This document shows, piece after piece, positions 45,127 to 54,177 of a stretch of DNA of 64,000 nucleotides. The notes under the pieces are model-generated. The model worked only from the letters and a program-made list of their open reading frames with translations, did not search any database and had not been told where the DNA came from. Made by a program: the position numbers and the translations under genes. The stretch's first letter is position 1, and each line of letters starts with the position of its first letter. Where the stretch lies: NCBI RefSeq assembly GCF_900101385.1, contig NZ_FMZB01000004.1, positions 1-64,000 on the forward strand, written 5' to 3'. The DNA is from Terribacillus halophilus. GTDB taxonomy: Bacteria > Bacillota > Bacilli > Bacillales > Amphibacillaceae.

Positions 45127-45675
45127 GTGCCGAGTAATGAAGAAAATTGGGCTAAATACGAGGAAACGATCGAAAAGTTCATACAGGTCATTGCCAAGAA
45201 TATGAATTTATATGGGATCACCTCATCCGTCGGCCGACTATATGGTGCGCTATATTTTGCGGATCGGCCAATGACGCTGGATGATATGAGAGATGCTTTG
45301 GAAATGAGTAAAACGAGCATGTCCACGGGTGTCAGGGCGTTAGCGGAAATGAAAATGGTGGAGCCGGCATATAAAAAAGGTATGCGGAAGGATCTATATA
45401 AATCGGAGGAAGACTGGTACAAATCTTTTACGTCACTCTTCGGGAATAAATGGGAGAAAAGCACCCAATCGAATTTAGAGGAAGCGGAGGAGACAATTGA
45501 AGAGCTAAAGCAACTGAGGGATACAGTAGATGATCCAGCATTGGCCGGGAAGATTGATAAAGATATTGACCGCCTACTATACGCGCGTGATTATTATACA
45601 TGGCTGCTGCAGTTCATCAATGTGGTCGAATCAGGAGAGATATTCAAATACGTTCCAAAGCCGCCAAAGAGATAA
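45127..45675 (+). CDS. GbsR-family transcriptional regulator
   Basis: 182-residue winged-helix protein with the GbsR/MarR architecture. The DNA-binding domain (about 30-95) contains MTLDDMRDALEMSKTSMSTGVRALAEM, followed by the helical C-terminal part ending KYVPKPPKR. B. subtilis GbsR (180 aa) represses choline-uptake and glycine-betaine synthesis genes until choline appears, and OpcR is a paralogue. The start is GTG at 45127, seven bases after GGAGGGT. It sits between yhaN and yhaM, away from any gbsAB; its target may be the opuA modules downstream or genes outside the window. Confidence 0.82.
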   Translation: MPSNEENWAKYEETIEKFIQVIAKNMNLYGITSSVGRLYGALYFADRPMTLDDMRDALEMSKTSMSTGVRALAEMKMVEPAYKKGMRKDLYKSEEDWYKSFTSLFGNKWEKSTQSNLEEAEETIEELKQLRDTVDDPALAGKIDKDIDRLLYARDYYTWLLQFINVVESGEIFKYVPKPPKR

Positions 45676-45741
45676 TGGGCGTTGGAGCATGATGCCCTTG
45701 CTAGCATAGTAAGGGCTGTATTTATGAGGGAGGAGAAAAGC

Positions 45742-46689
45742 ATGAAAAAAGGAATCGGATATTTCCAAGTAGGGGATAAATTTGATGGCTTTCTGCTGAT
45801 CAAACAAGCAGATAAAGCGATTGCCAGTAATGGAAAAGCTTTTTTGACTTTGATTCTGGGAGATGATACCGGAGATATCGAAGCGAAGTTTTGGGATGCA
45901 TCACCTGCGGATGAGCAGCGATACCAAGCAGATCAAGTGATCAAAGTCCAAGGGGAGGTAAACGCATTCCGCGGTCGTCTGCAGCTTAAAATTCAAGCTA
46001 TCCGGCTGACGGAACCAACTGATGGCGTGCATGCGCATGATTTCGTCAAGCGGGCTCCGCTGTCCAAGGAGCAGCTGCTGGAAGAACTGACATCATTCAT
46101 TTTTGAGATGGAAAATCCGAATCTGCAGCGAATAACGCGGTATTTTTTGTCCAATCATCAAGAACAGCTGCTCGCTTACCCCGCGGCAGTACGCAATCAT
46201 CACGAGTTCGTCTCCGGTCTTGCTTTCCATGTCGTTTCGATGCTAAGGATAGCCCGGGAATTAAAGAATCTTTACCCCGAGATCAATAAGGATTTGCTAT
46301 ATGCAGGAATCATCCTTCATGATATCGGTAAATTACGGGAATTGTCCGGGGCTACCAATCCTACCTACACGGTGGAAGGGAAACTGCTCGGTCATATTTC
46401 CATCATGTCAGATGAAATTGCCCAGGCTGCGAGGGAGCTGCAAATCGAAGCGGAGGAAGTGATGATTCTGCAGCATATGATTCTAAGTCACCATGGCAAA
46501 GGGGAATGGGGCAGTCCGAAGCCGCCGCTTGTCCGGGAAGCAGAGCTTCTGCATATGATCGATTTGATCGATGCGAAGATGAATACACTGCAGCGCGTGA
46601 TGGATAAGGTAGCGCCGGGAGATTTTTCTGAACGTGTCTTTTCCTTAGAAAATCGCAGTTTCTATAAACCTGCATTCGAGCAGGAGTGA
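45742..46689 (+). CDS. yhaM: 3'-5' exoribonuclease YhaM
   Basis: 315-residue nuclease that degrades RNA from the 3' end. The OB-fold nucleic-acid-binding domain (about 12-95) is followed by an HD phosphohydrolase domain with NHHEFVSGLAFHVVSML, LHDIGKLREL (the His-Asp pair) and MILSHHGKGEWGSP. The length is one residue from B. subtilis YhaM. The start is the ATG after GGGAGGAGAAAAGC. It follows the yhaO-yhaN block as in B. subtilis, with the regulator gene between. Confidence 0.93.
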   Translation: MKKGIGYFQVGDKFDGFLLIKQADKAIASNGKAFLTLILGDDTGDIEAKFWDASPADEQRYQADQVIKVQGEVNAFRGRLQLKIQAIRLTEPTDGVHAHDFVKRAPLSKEQLLEELTSFIFEMENPNLQRITRYFLSNHQEQLLAYPAAVRNHHEFVSGLAFHVVSMLRIARELKNLYPEINKDLLYAGIILHDIGKLRELSGATNPTYTVEGKLLGHISIMSDEIAQAARELQIEAEEVMILQHMILSHHGKGEWGSPKPPLVREAELLHMIDLIDAKMNTLQRVMDKVAPGDFSERVFSLENRSFYKPAFEQE

Positions 46690-46729
46690 CTGTTAAAAAG
46701 AGAGAAAACAATAGAATAGAGGAAATTAA

Positions 46730-47995
46730 ATGAGATGGAAGGATTGGGATCGCAACCTGAAGATCCGTCTGCTTGGGGAAGCGATGATGCACTTTTTGTT
46801 CTGGGCCTACTTCCCGTTCATGACAATTTTCTTTCAGGACGCTTTTGGAAAGGACAGAGCCGGCTGGCTACTAATGCTATCACAAGGGCTATCCGTTCTG
46901 GCAAGTCTGGTAGGAGGATATTGTGCTGACCGCTTCGGCAGGAGAAAGATGATGAGTATTGCTGTTGCCGGACAATCCATCACTTTCCTGGTGTTTGCTT
47001 TTGCGAATTCACCATGGCTGACATCATCCGTCCTGACATTCGTTGCGTTCAGCTTCCTCGGTATTTGGAGTGCGCTGTATTGGCCGGCATCACATGCAAT
47101 GGTGGCCGATGTAGTTGAAGAGAAACATCGAGCTTCCGTTTTCGCCGTTTTTTACACAAGTTTGAATATCGCCGTTGTGGTTGGTCCGTTAATCGGAACG
47201 GTATTATTTTACTCTTACCGTTTCCAAATGCTGCTGGCTGGTTTCTTGCTTACGGCACTGTTGTTTGCTATCATGCGAATCTTCATTCGGGAAACAGTGC
47301 CAGATAAAAGACAAGAAAAAGCCGACCATGCCACATGGTACAAAGCTGTGTGGAAAGAGCTGCAGACGTATCGTGTCATTGCGAGAGACAGGACATTCCT
47401 GCTGTTCATCGTCGCCGGCGTATTGATAGCACAAACATTCATGCAGCTGGATATCCTGATTGCTGTGTATACAAGCGAAGTCATCTCGAATCAGACTGTA
47501 TTTGTGCTGGGTGATTTCCGGATCGAGGTGGATGGCAAACAGGCATTTTCACTTATTCTTGCGTTGAATGGATTATTGGTGGCCATATTTACCGTATTCA
47601 CGACCAAGTTTGTCACGAAGTTCCGGATAGCCCGTGTATTCGTGGCCTCCAGCATCGCCTATGCTGGGGGGATTTTTTTGTACGGATTGACGGAAAGCTT
47701 CTGGGTCTTTATGATTGCCATCACCCTTTTTACAATTGGAGAGCTTATGGTAGTCGGTTTACAGGAAAGTTTTGTAGCATCGCTGGCAGCAGAAGAAAAC
47801 AGGGGACAATACTTTTCAGCTGCAAGTCTGCGCTTCACGCTTGGGAAGCTGCTTGCACCGCTAAGCCTTGTTCTTGTTAGTTATATGAGTTATCAGTTCA
47901 CATTCACTATCCTTGCGCTGTTAGCTCTGGTAAGTGCCTTCGTTTATCACGTGATGTTCAAACGTTTTCACAACGAACAGCGACAAGCCTCCTGA
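46730..47995 (+). CDS. MFS transporter
   Basis: 421-residue transporter with 12 predicted helices. The loop 2-3 motif reads GGYCADRFGRRKMM. An unusual hydrophilic stretch (about 185-215) lies between the two halves, and a loop near 255 (VFVLGDFRIEVDGKQ) is long for the family. It resembles the YttB group of Bacillus multidrug-type exporters. Substrate unknown. It sits between yhaM and yhaL, where B. subtilis has no transporter as far as I remember. Confidence 0.8.
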   Translation: MRWKDWDRNLKIRLLGEAMMHFLFWAYFPFMTIFFQDAFGKDRAGWLLMLSQGLSVLASLVGGYCADRFGRRKMMSIAVAGQSITFLVFAFANSPWLTSSVLTFVAFSFLGIWSALYWPASHAMVADVVEEKHRASVFAVFYTSLNIAVVVGPLIGTVLFYSYRFQMLLAGFLLTALLFAIMRIFIRETVPDKRQEKADHATWYKAVWKELQTYRVIARDRTFLLFIVAGVLIAQTFMQLDILIAVYTSEVISNQTVFVLGDFRIEVDGKQAFSLILALNGLLVAIFTVFTTKFVTKFRIARVFVASSIAYAGGIFLYGLTESFWVFMIAITLFTIGELMVVGLQESFVASLAAEENRGQYFSAASLRFTLGKLLAPLSLVLVSYMSYQFTFTILALLALVSAFVYHVMFKRFHNEQRQAS

Positions 47996-48059
47996 TCCAA
48001 GTCATGAAACCTTGTCCAACGGCATAGATATTACACAACAAGGACAAGGGGGTATTACA

Positions 48060-48239
48060 ATGCCGGACATTCCATTGTGGGTCATGCTTGCGTTCCTCTG
48101 CATGATCGGCAGCGGCTTCATGGCATTCCGGACGCAGCGGCATGACTATCAGACAGAGCAGCAATTCATCGAGCGGGAAGGAAATGTATATATGGAGCGT
48201 ATCGAGGAAGAAAAAGCAAGACGCGCTGATAAAAAATAA
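48060..48239 (+). CDS. yhaL: Sporulation protein YhaL
   Basis: 59-residue single-pass membrane protein. After MPDIPLWVML one helix (about 4-22) is followed by a charged helical tail ending EEEKARRADKK. Position between yhaM and prsA identifies it as YhaL, which B. subtilis uses in spore formation. ATG behind AAGGGGGT. Convergent with prsA across a strong terminator. Confidence 0.82.
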   Translation: MPDIPLWVMLAFLCMIGSGFMAFRTQRHDYQTEQQFIEREGNVYMERIEEEKARRADKK

Positions 48240-48242
48240 TGT

Positions 48243-48277
48243 AAAAGACCGAAACGTTAATCGTTTCGGTCTTTTAC
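48243..48277. terminator. Bidirectional terminator between yhaL and prsA
   Basis: Perfect 14-bp stem AAAAGACCGAAACG / CGTTTCGGTCTTTT. Confidence 0.9.
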
Positions 48278-48282
48278 CATGA

Positions 48283-49161
48283 TCAGCCGGAAGTTTTTGA
48301 TGTCGAAGTCATATTATCGACCAAGTCTTTGTATTGGTCGATTTTGATATCAAAGTCTGCATCTTTCAGGATTTTGTTGATTTTTTCTTGCTGTTCAGCG
48401 GAGTCAACTTTCTGGATAGCTAGCTCAGTCTTGATTTGGTCGCGTTCATCATCAAGGGAACCGACTTCTTGTTCTGTATCACGAGTATCATCCAAGCGGA
48501 TAATATGCCAGCCGAAGCTGGATTCTACCGGATCACTGATTTCACCTTTTTTCAAATTGTAAGCTGCATCTTCAAAGGCGGAATCCATTGACCCTGCAGT
48601 GAACCAATCCAAGGAGCCTTTATTTTCCACTGTGCCGGTATCTGTGGAATATTCTTCTACAAGATCATCCCATTTTTCACCGTCATCCAGCTTTTTCTTC
48701 ACTTCTTTAGCCGTATCTTCATCAGCAACAAGGATATGACTTGCATTAAGATCTGTCTTCATATGATCATAACGAGTTTGGATTTCCTCATCGGAAACGT
48801 CGACACCGTCTGCAATTGCCTGCTGCTGAAGAAGGCTTGTTTTTACGGATTCACGGAAAGTATCTTCATCCGCGTAACCAGCTTGCTGCAGGACGGATTC
48901 GAATGAATCACCGTATTGGTCTTTCAATTTATCGACTTGTTCGTCAATTTGTTCGTCTTTGACATCATATTTATCGTCAAGGGCTTTTTCCAGAAGCATT
49001 GTCTGAAGCACTTGGGAACCGTATTTGTCACTCAGCTCCTGATAATAATCTTCTTTGGAAATATCCCCAGCTTTTGATTCTACCACTGTCTCACCGGAAC
49101 CACATGCTGATAGGGCGACAACGCTTGTCGCGAATACTGCAGCGATAGCCAATTTCTTCAT
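48283..49161 (-). CDS. prsA: Foldase lipoprotein PrsA
   Basis: Extracellular lipoprotein that folds secreted proteins after export, 292 residues. Lipobox LSAC with Cys20; the middle domain (about 135-225) is a parvulin-type prolyl isomerase with ASHILVADEDTA, GSLDWFTAGSMD and SSFGWHIIRLDD. N- and C-terminal helical regions form the chaperone part. The start is MKKLAIAAVF behind TAGGAGTG; the longer upstream frame has no signal-peptide logic. Confidence 0.95.
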   Translation of the reverse strand: MKKLAIAAVFATSVVALSACGSGETVVESKAGDISKEDYYQELSDKYGSQVLQTMLLEKALDDKYDVKDEQIDEQVDKLKDQYGDSFESVLQQAGYADEDTFRESVKTSLLQQQAIADGVDVSDEEIQTRYDHMKTDLNASHILVADEDTAKEVKKKLDDGEKWDDLVEEYSTDTGTVENKGSLDWFTAGSMDSAFEDAAYNLKKGEISDPVESSFGWHIIRLDDTRDTEQEVGSLDDERDQIKTELAIQKVDSAEQQEKINKILKDADFDIKIDQYKDLVDNMTSTSKTSG

Positions 49162-49290
49162 AAAAACAAACACTCCTAATCCACTTGTAATTTGAATGGC
49201 GGCTTGTCCGCCGTTTCCCTTAAGACAATATATCACATAATAAAGGGGAAAAGACAATCAATAATTGTAATTCCACAGTTTTTCCATATG

Positions 49291-49315
49291 TAAAAACGCT
49301 CCGAAAATGGAGCGT
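49291..49315 (-). terminator. Terminator of yhaJ
   Basis: ACGCTCC / GGAGCGT stem with TTTTTA following on the minus strand; the yhaJ stop lies at the hairpin edge. Confidence 0.75.
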
Positions 49316-49851
49316 CATTTAACCAGTATATCATAGCTTTCATCTGTCCCTGCAATGACGCATTTGCGCGGCGCCTGCAGTATATTGCTGAGATAGAAGC
49401 CATCAGAGAAGGTCATGGCTGCATTGACACTGATCGGCAGGATAAAATAGATAGGCATTACATCCACGAAAATGGCTGAAATCAGCAAAGGCAATGTAAT
49501 CAAAATAGTCGGCATGAGCAAGGAAAGGAACGGAACGATCCGGCTTGTTTCGGTCCTGACCTTGAATTGCATGATCGGGATGAATTGTCCAACCCAACGC
49601 AGTTTGTATGCACAACGCTTCCCTGTCATCCAGAAAGGAATCAAATGTGTGATGCCATGGATGAATGGAAGCAAGTATACAGAAATCAATGATAGTAATA
49701 GACCTGTTTCTTCGATTTTTATTTTAGGGTGGATCAGCGTCAGCATCGGATATAGAATGATGAAAGTCAATAATCCGATCATTGCTGAGATCAGGCAAAT
49801 ACGATTGGTGCCGAGATCTTTCTTCGCATCGACACTTCTCCAGCAATTCAT
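49315..49851 (-). CDS. yhaJ: DUF3267 membrane protein YhaJ
   Basis: 178-residue membrane protein with about four helices. HGITH in the second half of the first helical pair (LPFIHGITHLIPF) is the His-x3-His of the DUF3267 family, which may bind zinc like the site-2 proteases it loosely resembles. Place next to prsA and yhaI fits B. subtilis YhaJ. Start at the ATG 8 bases after AGGGAG. Function unknown. Confidence 0.78.
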   Translation of the reverse strand: MNCWRSVDAKKDLGTNRICLISAMIGLLTFIILYPMLTLIHPKIKIEETGLLLSLISVYLLPFIHGITHLIPFWMTGKRCAYKLRWVGQFIPIMQFKVRTETSRIVPFLSLLMPTILITLPLLISAIFVDVMPIYFILPISVNAAMTFSDGFYLSNILQAPRKCVIAGTDESYDILVK

Positions 49852-50024
49852 GTCCATAGCTCCCTTCTGTCAACATGAATTTAGGGTGAGCTTTTCTCAC
49901 TTAAGAGATATTAGTACGTTTGATCGGGAAAATCAATAGCTTTCCTGGAAATTTTACTTTAAAATATAAGAACAAGTTCCGTTCTCATGAAACGGCTATT
50001 TTGAGAGACAAAGGAAGCGTTTTT

Positions 50025-50372
50025 ATGGAGGAAGAAAAAAAGAGTACGCTGTCTTTTCATCTGCAATTGATTGCAGAGACTGGAGTGTTGGATAAATATC
50101 CTTTCCGTAAGCTCCTCATTGAACGGGATATAAATGAGGAGGAATATGCTGCTGTGCTGGAAATGCTTCAGCGACTTAATCGATCATACAAGGAACAAAA
50201 GGAAGAAGGTTTGCTGGATTACACGTCCCTGCTGCTGGAATTCGTCGGTATGCTTCCAGCGAAGCTTTATTATTGGGATGTCCTGCTGGCGCTTCGTGAA
50301 GAAAAGCAGGATGATACATATAAAGATCTGGTGAACGAATTGATATTGCTGGATATGAAAAACCGCTATTAG
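50025..50372 (+). CDS. yhaI: DUF1878 protein YhaI
   Basis: 115-residue cytoplasmic helical protein of the DUF1878 (YhaI) family; RKLLIERDINEEEYAAVLEMLQRL matches the family pattern in which B. subtilis has PFYALLIDKGLSKEE. Function unknown. The ATG follows AAAGGAAG. The last codons and the stop lie inside the terminator hairpin at 50361-50398, which is homologous to the one ending the regulator gene at 54154, so the gene end coincides with the left edge of the duplicated OpuA module. Confidence 0.85.
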   Translation: MEEEKKSTLSFHLQLIAETGVLDKYPFRKLLIERDINEEEYAAVLEMLQRLNRSYKEQKEEGLLDYTSLLLEFVGMLPAKLYYWDVLLALREEKQDDTYKDLVNELILLDMKNRY

Positions 50373-50398
50373 CTGAAGCTGATAGTGGTTATTTTTTT
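50361..50398. terminator. Terminator at the yhaI stop, left edge of OpuA module 1
   Basis: A 14-bp stem with two G-T pairs (50361-50374 / 50377-50390) then ATTTTTTT. It is a close relative of the terminator at 54137-54177. Confidence 0.8.
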
Positions 50399-50399
50399 G

Positions 50400-50790
50400 A
50401 GTAGTCCTATCCTTTCAATGGACTTCCGAACTTCATAAGAAGAATGATGTCAAGCATCTTGATGGAGTGCTTGTCCGATATCGTGGACTTCAGCTGTCTA
50501 AATCGTCTGGCGGCGCTGCGGGATATCCCAGTTTGGATTTATCAAAAAATCCATTTCCCCTGATTGGAAATGGTGATTTGCAGGGGTGAAGAGATTTTTT
50601 GTCCTGATTAGCTTGACTATCTGATTCAGAGTGAGTGGACGATTTTCTACATATAATATGGCCAAGACAATCCTTCGGTTCTACATATAATATGGCCAAG
50701 ACAATCCTTCGGTTCTGCATATCAATCTATACAATAAGATCCTGTCATCCACTGATCTAACGTCCTTCATTTCTTTCCATTCACCTTCGT
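50400..50790 (-). pseudogene. Decayed GbsR/MarR-type regulator, relict copy of the gene at 54154
   Basis: The minus strand of this region is homologous to the intact regulator at 54154-54621 but has no open frame. Recognisable fragments are RIVLAILYVE (intact copy: ARLLAVLYVE) and LYVENRPLTLNQIVKLI (intact: LYVEKHSLTLDQMAKSI), in different frames. A perfect 34-base tandem duplication (50645-50678, 50679-50712), not a multiple of three, breaks the frame in the middle. It stands at the same place relative to opuAA as the intact gene does in module 2. Together with the operator and promoter below it fills the 682 bases between yhaI and opuAA. Confidence 0.75.
50645..50712. repeat. 34-bp perfect tandem duplication
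   Basis: Two identical 34-base units back to back; the first four bases of the unit recur once more at 50713. It lies inside the regulator pseudogene and shifts its frame. Confidence 0.95.
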
Positions 50791-50887
50791 ATCAAACCTA
50801 CATGAAAGATGTTTACAAAGGAAATACTCTATGTAATAGCATTTCGGAGTAATTAGGAGGAAATAGAAGTAATGTAAAGGATGGTTT

Positions 50888-50905
50888 GTACAGTATATTC
50901 TGTAC
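50888..50905. promoter_or_regulatory. GTACAG palindrome, operator candidate of opuA module 1
   Basis: Perfect palindrome GTACAG-TATATT-CTGTAC ending 34 bases before the -35 of the opuA promoter. The identical 18-mer occurs at the same place in module 2 (54755-54772), although the sequence around has diverged. Confidence 0.65.
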
Positions 50906-50939
50906 GTACTATACATTCAGATATAACGATTCGTTTCGT

Positions 50940-50968
50940 TTGATTTGTTTTCTGTTTATGTTTAGTAT
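50940..50968 (+). promoter_or_regulatory. Sigma-A promoter of opuA module 1
   Basis: TTGATT (50940-50945) and TAGTAT (50963-50968), 17 bases apart; aligns with the module 2 promoter at 54807-54835. Confidence 0.6.
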
Positions 50969-51054
50969 TAATAGGGTCGAAACATCGTGGTAGTAAAATA
51001 TTCCTGATTATTACAGTCAGGTTACAGAAGACTAGTGAAAAAGAGGTGAATACT

Positions 51055-52251
51055 GTGCCGATTATTAAAGTAGAAAATCTCTCCAAGGTGTTTGGGAAAA
51101 ACACGAAAGCTGCACTGCAATTAGCAGAGGCAGGTAAGACAAAAGAGGAGATACTAAAAGAATCAGGAAGCACAGTTGGTGTCAATCGAGCATCATTTGA
51201 AGTGGAGGCAGGAGAGATCTTCGTTATCATGGGTCTTTCAGGCAGTGGGAAATCCACATTGGTACGTCTGATCAATCGCCTGATCGAACCGACGACGGGT
51301 AATATTTACATTGACGGGGAAAACCTAGCGAAAATGGATAAAAAAGAACTTCGACGGGTACGCCGGGAAAAGCTGAGCATGGTATTCCAGCGATTTGGAT
51401 TATTCCCGAATAGGACGATTCTGCAGAATACAGAATACGGACTGGAAGTACAAGGAATCAGCAAACAGGAAAGAACGCAAAAAGCGAAGGAAGCCTTGGA
51501 ACTTGTTGGTTTGGGAAGCTATCTCGATCAATATCCTGGTCAATTGTCTGGTGGTATGCAGCAACGTGTGGGTCTTGCGCGTGCACTTGCAAATGATCCA
51601 GAGGTACTACTGATGGATGAAGCTTTCTCGGCTCTTGATCCACTGATTCGTAAAGATATGCAGGACGAATTATTAGATCTGCAGGAAACAATGAAGAAGA
51701 CTATTCTTTTCATCACACATGACTTGGATGAAGCGCTTCGCATCGGTGACCGAATCGCCTTGATGAAAGACGGAAAAATCGTCCAGATCGGGACACCTGA
51801 GGATATCCTTGTGAATCCGGCGAATAAGTTTGTCGAGAAGTTCGTGGAAGATGTCGATCGTGCAAAAGTACTTACTGCACAGCAAATCATGAAACGTCCG
51901 GAAACGGTAAACATCGAAAAGCATGGACCGCGTGTGGCCTTGGAACGAATGCGGGAAGCTGGTCTGTCCAGTATCCTGGTCGTGGATGGCAAAAGGACTC
52001 TGCAAGGCATCATAACGGCAGATGCAGCGAATGAAGCTAGAAAGAATGAAGTGAAGAACTTATCGGAAATCATACAGCGTGATGTACCGACAGTGGAAAA
52101 AGATACACCGCTCCATGACTTGTTTGCTGTCATCCATGATTCGCCGGTTCCGTTGGCAGTTACAGAAAACGGAAAGCTTTTGGGAATTATCGTCAGAGGT
52201 GCAGTTATCGGTGCACTTGCTGGTGAGGGTGAGGTGAACGAACATGCTTGA
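51055..52251 (+). CDS. opuAA: Glycine betaine ABC importer ATPase OpuAA, copy 1
   Basis: ATPase of the OpuA osmoprotectant importer, 398 residues. Walker [10 protein letters not shown], signature QLSGGMQQR and Walker [13 protein letters not shown] are intact; the C-terminal part (about 275-390) carries two CBS domains that in related importers sense ionic strength. The start is GTG 51055, six bases after GAGGTG. It overlaps opuAB by eight bases. About 23 of 398 residues differ from copy 2. The family imports glycine betaine; induction by salt is expected. Confidence 0.93.
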   Translation: MPIIKVENLSKVFGKNTKAALQLAEAGKTKEEILKESGSTVGVNRASFEVEAGEIFVIMGLSGSGKSTLVRLINRLIEPTTGNIYIDGENLAKMDKKELRRVRREKLSMVFQRFGLFPNRTILQNTEYGLEVQGISKQERTQKAKEALELVGLGSYLDQYPGQLSGGMQQRVGLARALANDPEVLLMDEAFSALDPLIRKDMQDELLDLQETMKKTILFITHDLDEALRIGDRIALMKDGKIVQIGTPEDILVNPANKFVEKFVEDVDRAKVLTAQQIMKRPETVNIEKHGPRVALERMREAGLSSILVVDGKRTLQGIITADAANEARKNEVKNLSEIIQRDVPTVEKDTPLHDLFAVIHDSPVPLAVTENGKLLGIIVRGAVIGALAGEGEVNEHA

Positions 52252-53098
52252 TTTCATGGAAAACGTTAAAGAAATTCCAGTTGGGGATTGGATGACTGAT
52301 TTTGTCGACTGGCTGACGAATACATTCGCTTTCTTGTTCGATCCGATCAAGGATGGGCTTGCTAGCTTTATGAGCATCATTACACAAGGGTTGGCTGCCA
52401 TACCTCCTGTCATTTTCATTTTACTAGTCGCTATATTGGCCTTTTTCATGACAGGGAAGAAATTCGGTTTAGCGGTATTCAGCATAATCGGGTTACTATT
52501 TATCTGGAACCAAGGACTTTGGGATCATTTGATCGAGACATTCACACTCGTGCTGATAGCGAGCATCATTTGTATCATTATCGGTATCCCGATTGGTATC
52601 TTGATGGCGAAAAGCAAAGTTGCTGAAACGATCATTACCCCAATTCTAGACTTTATGCAAACGATGCCTGCATTCGTTTATTTGATTCCGGCGGTTGCCT
52701 TCTTCAGTATCGGTGTGGTTCCAGGTATCTTTGCATCCCTTATATTTGCTACACCGCCAACAGTCCGCTTTACGAATCTTGGTATTCGTCAAGTATCTGA
52801 TGAGTTGGTGGAAGCAGCTGATGCATTTGGATCGACAGGACCGCAGAAGCTCTTCAAAGTGGAATTGCCAATGGCGAAATACACAATCATGGCTGGTGTC
52901 AATCAAACCGTCATGCTGGCTCTGTCAATGGTCGTCATTGCATCCATGATTGGTGCGCCTGGTCTTGGCCGTGAAGTATTGGCTTCCTTGCAGCGTGCAC
53001 AAGTTGGCCCAGGTTTCGTTGCCGGGCTCTGTATCTTTGTACTGGCCATCATTATTGACCGTTTTACACAAAACATTTACAAAGATAAGTCCAAGTAA
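52244..53098 (+). CDS. opuAB: Glycine betaine ABC importer permease OpuAB, copy 1
   Basis: 284-residue membrane subunit with about seven helices and the BPD-transporter EAA loop around [23 protein letters not shown], which contacts the ATPase. Sequence blocks such as [21 protein letters not shown] and [19 protein letters not shown] are those of OpuAB. Overlaps opuAA; 56 bases before opuAC. Nearly identical in its core to copy 2. Confidence 0.93.
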   Translation: MLDFMENVKEIPVGDWMTDFVDWLTNTFAFLFDPIKDGLASFMSIITQGLAAIPPVIFILLVAILAFFMTGKKFGLAVFSIIGLLFIWNQGLWDHLIETFTLVLIASIICIIIGIPIGILMAKSKVAETIITPILDFMQTMPAFVYLIPAVAFFSIGVVPGIFASLIFATPPTVRFTNLGIRQVSDELVEAADAFGSTGPQKLFKVELPMAKYTIMAGVNQTVMLALSMVVIASMIGAPGLGREVLASLQRAQVGPGFVAGLCIFVLAIIIDRFTQNIYKDKSK

Positions 53099-53154
53099 TT
53101 GATAAAGCCTGTAACAGGCTTTCCGTATCATGCGGAAAAGGAGAGTTTGTTTGC

Positions 53155-54042
53155 ATGAAAAAATGGAAAACAGTGGGTATGACTGCGGGTCTGGTATTGT
53201 CACTTGTTGCAGCAGGCTGCAGCAATGACAGTTCCAGCTCAGACAGTGTAAGTGAACAAGTGGATTACACGGTAACAGGTATCGAAGCAGGTGCCGGTGT
53301 CATGAAAGCGACGGAAAAAGCTTTTCAAGACTATCAGCTTGATGGCTGGTCAATCACGCCGTCCTCAAGCGGTGTAATGGCGATTGCTTTGGAAGATGCC
53401 ATCGAGGACAAAGAGCCGATCGTCATCACAGGCTGGACCCCGCATTGGATGTTTGCCAAGTATGATCTTAAATATCTGGATGATCCGAAAAAATCATATG
53501 GCGAAGCTGAATCCCTTCATACGCTCACTCGCGAAGGTTTCGCAGATGATGTTCCTGGTGCGAATAAAGTCCTTGATCAGTTTAACTGGCAAGTAGAAGA
53601 CATGGAGAAAGTCATGCTCGAAATTAATAAGGGCGCTGAACCAGCTGAAGCAGCCCGCACGTGGGTCGATGAGCACGCAGATCAAGTTGCTGAATGGACA
53701 AATGGTGCCCAAAAGGGTAATGGACAGGAAGTCAGTCTCGTTTACGTGGAATGGGATTCGGAAGTGGCGTCTACAAATGTCTTGAAAGTCGTTCTAGATG
53801 ATCTTGGTTATAAAACCGAAATCACCCCGCTTGATAATGCCATCATGTGGCAAGCTGTCGCGCAAGGAGAAGCAGATGCAACAGCATCAGCATGGCTGCC
53901 GACGACACACGGGGATCTATATGAGCGATACAAGGATCAAGTTGTCGATTTGGGAGCAAGCCTGGAAGGTGCTAGGACAGGTATGGTCGTACCTAGTTAT
54001 GTAGATGCAGATTCCATCGAAGATTTGGAGCCTAAAGGCTAA
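53155..54042 (+). CDS. opuAC: Glycine betaine-binding lipoprotein OpuAC, copy 1
   Basis: Extracytoplasmic ligand-binding lipoprotein, 295 residues, lipobox VAAGC with Cys22. The three tryptophans that form the aromatic betaine cage in OpuAC proteins are in ITGWTPHWMF, YVEWDSEV and ASAWLPTTHGDLY. Copy 2 has AAWLPTT in the last motif, so both copies should bind betaine-type solutes. This gene has diverged more between the modules than opuAA. An intrinsic terminator follows. ATG behind AAAAGGAGAG. Confidence 0.93.
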   Translation: MKKWKTVGMTAGLVLSLVAAGCSNDSSSSDSVSEQVDYTVTGIEAGAGVMKATEKAFQDYQLDGWSITPSSSGVMAIALEDAIEDKEPIVITGWTPHWMFAKYDLKYLDDPKKSYGEAESLHTLTREGFADDVPGANKVLDQFNWQVEDMEKVMLEINKGAEPAEAARTWVDEHADQVAEWTNGAQKGNGQEVSLVYVEWDSEVASTNVLKVVLDDLGYKTEITPLDNAIMWQAVAQGEADATASAWLPTTHGDLYERYKDQVVDLGASLEGARTGMVVPSYVDADSIEDLEPKG

Positions 54043-54046
54043 TAGG

Positions 54047-54077
54047 AAAACCTCTTCCTGCGGGAAGGGGTTTTTTC
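54047..54077 (+). terminator. Terminator of opuA module 1
   Basis: AACCTCTTCC / GGAAGGGGTT stem, TGCG loop, TTTTTT. The same element with a slightly different loop ends module 2. Confidence 0.9.
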
Positions 54078-54136
54078 TTTTGGATTAATTCTGCTGAATG
54101 AATGAAAAGTGCTGTCCGAGAGGAAAAGGAACGAAT

Positions 54137-54177
54137 CAAAACCGCTATCAACTCTAGCTGATAGCGGTTATTTTTTT
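54137..54177. terminator. Bidirectional terminator at the regulator 3' end
   Basis: Perfect 11-bp stem AACCGCTATCA / TGATAGCGGTT followed by ATTTTTTT; the regulator stop is inside it. Confidence 0.8.

Noticed and set aside
50490-50720. The 76-codon minus-strand ORF as a functional gene
   Set aside because: Only its first residues match the regulator; the rest is frame-shifted sequence created by the 34-bp duplication.
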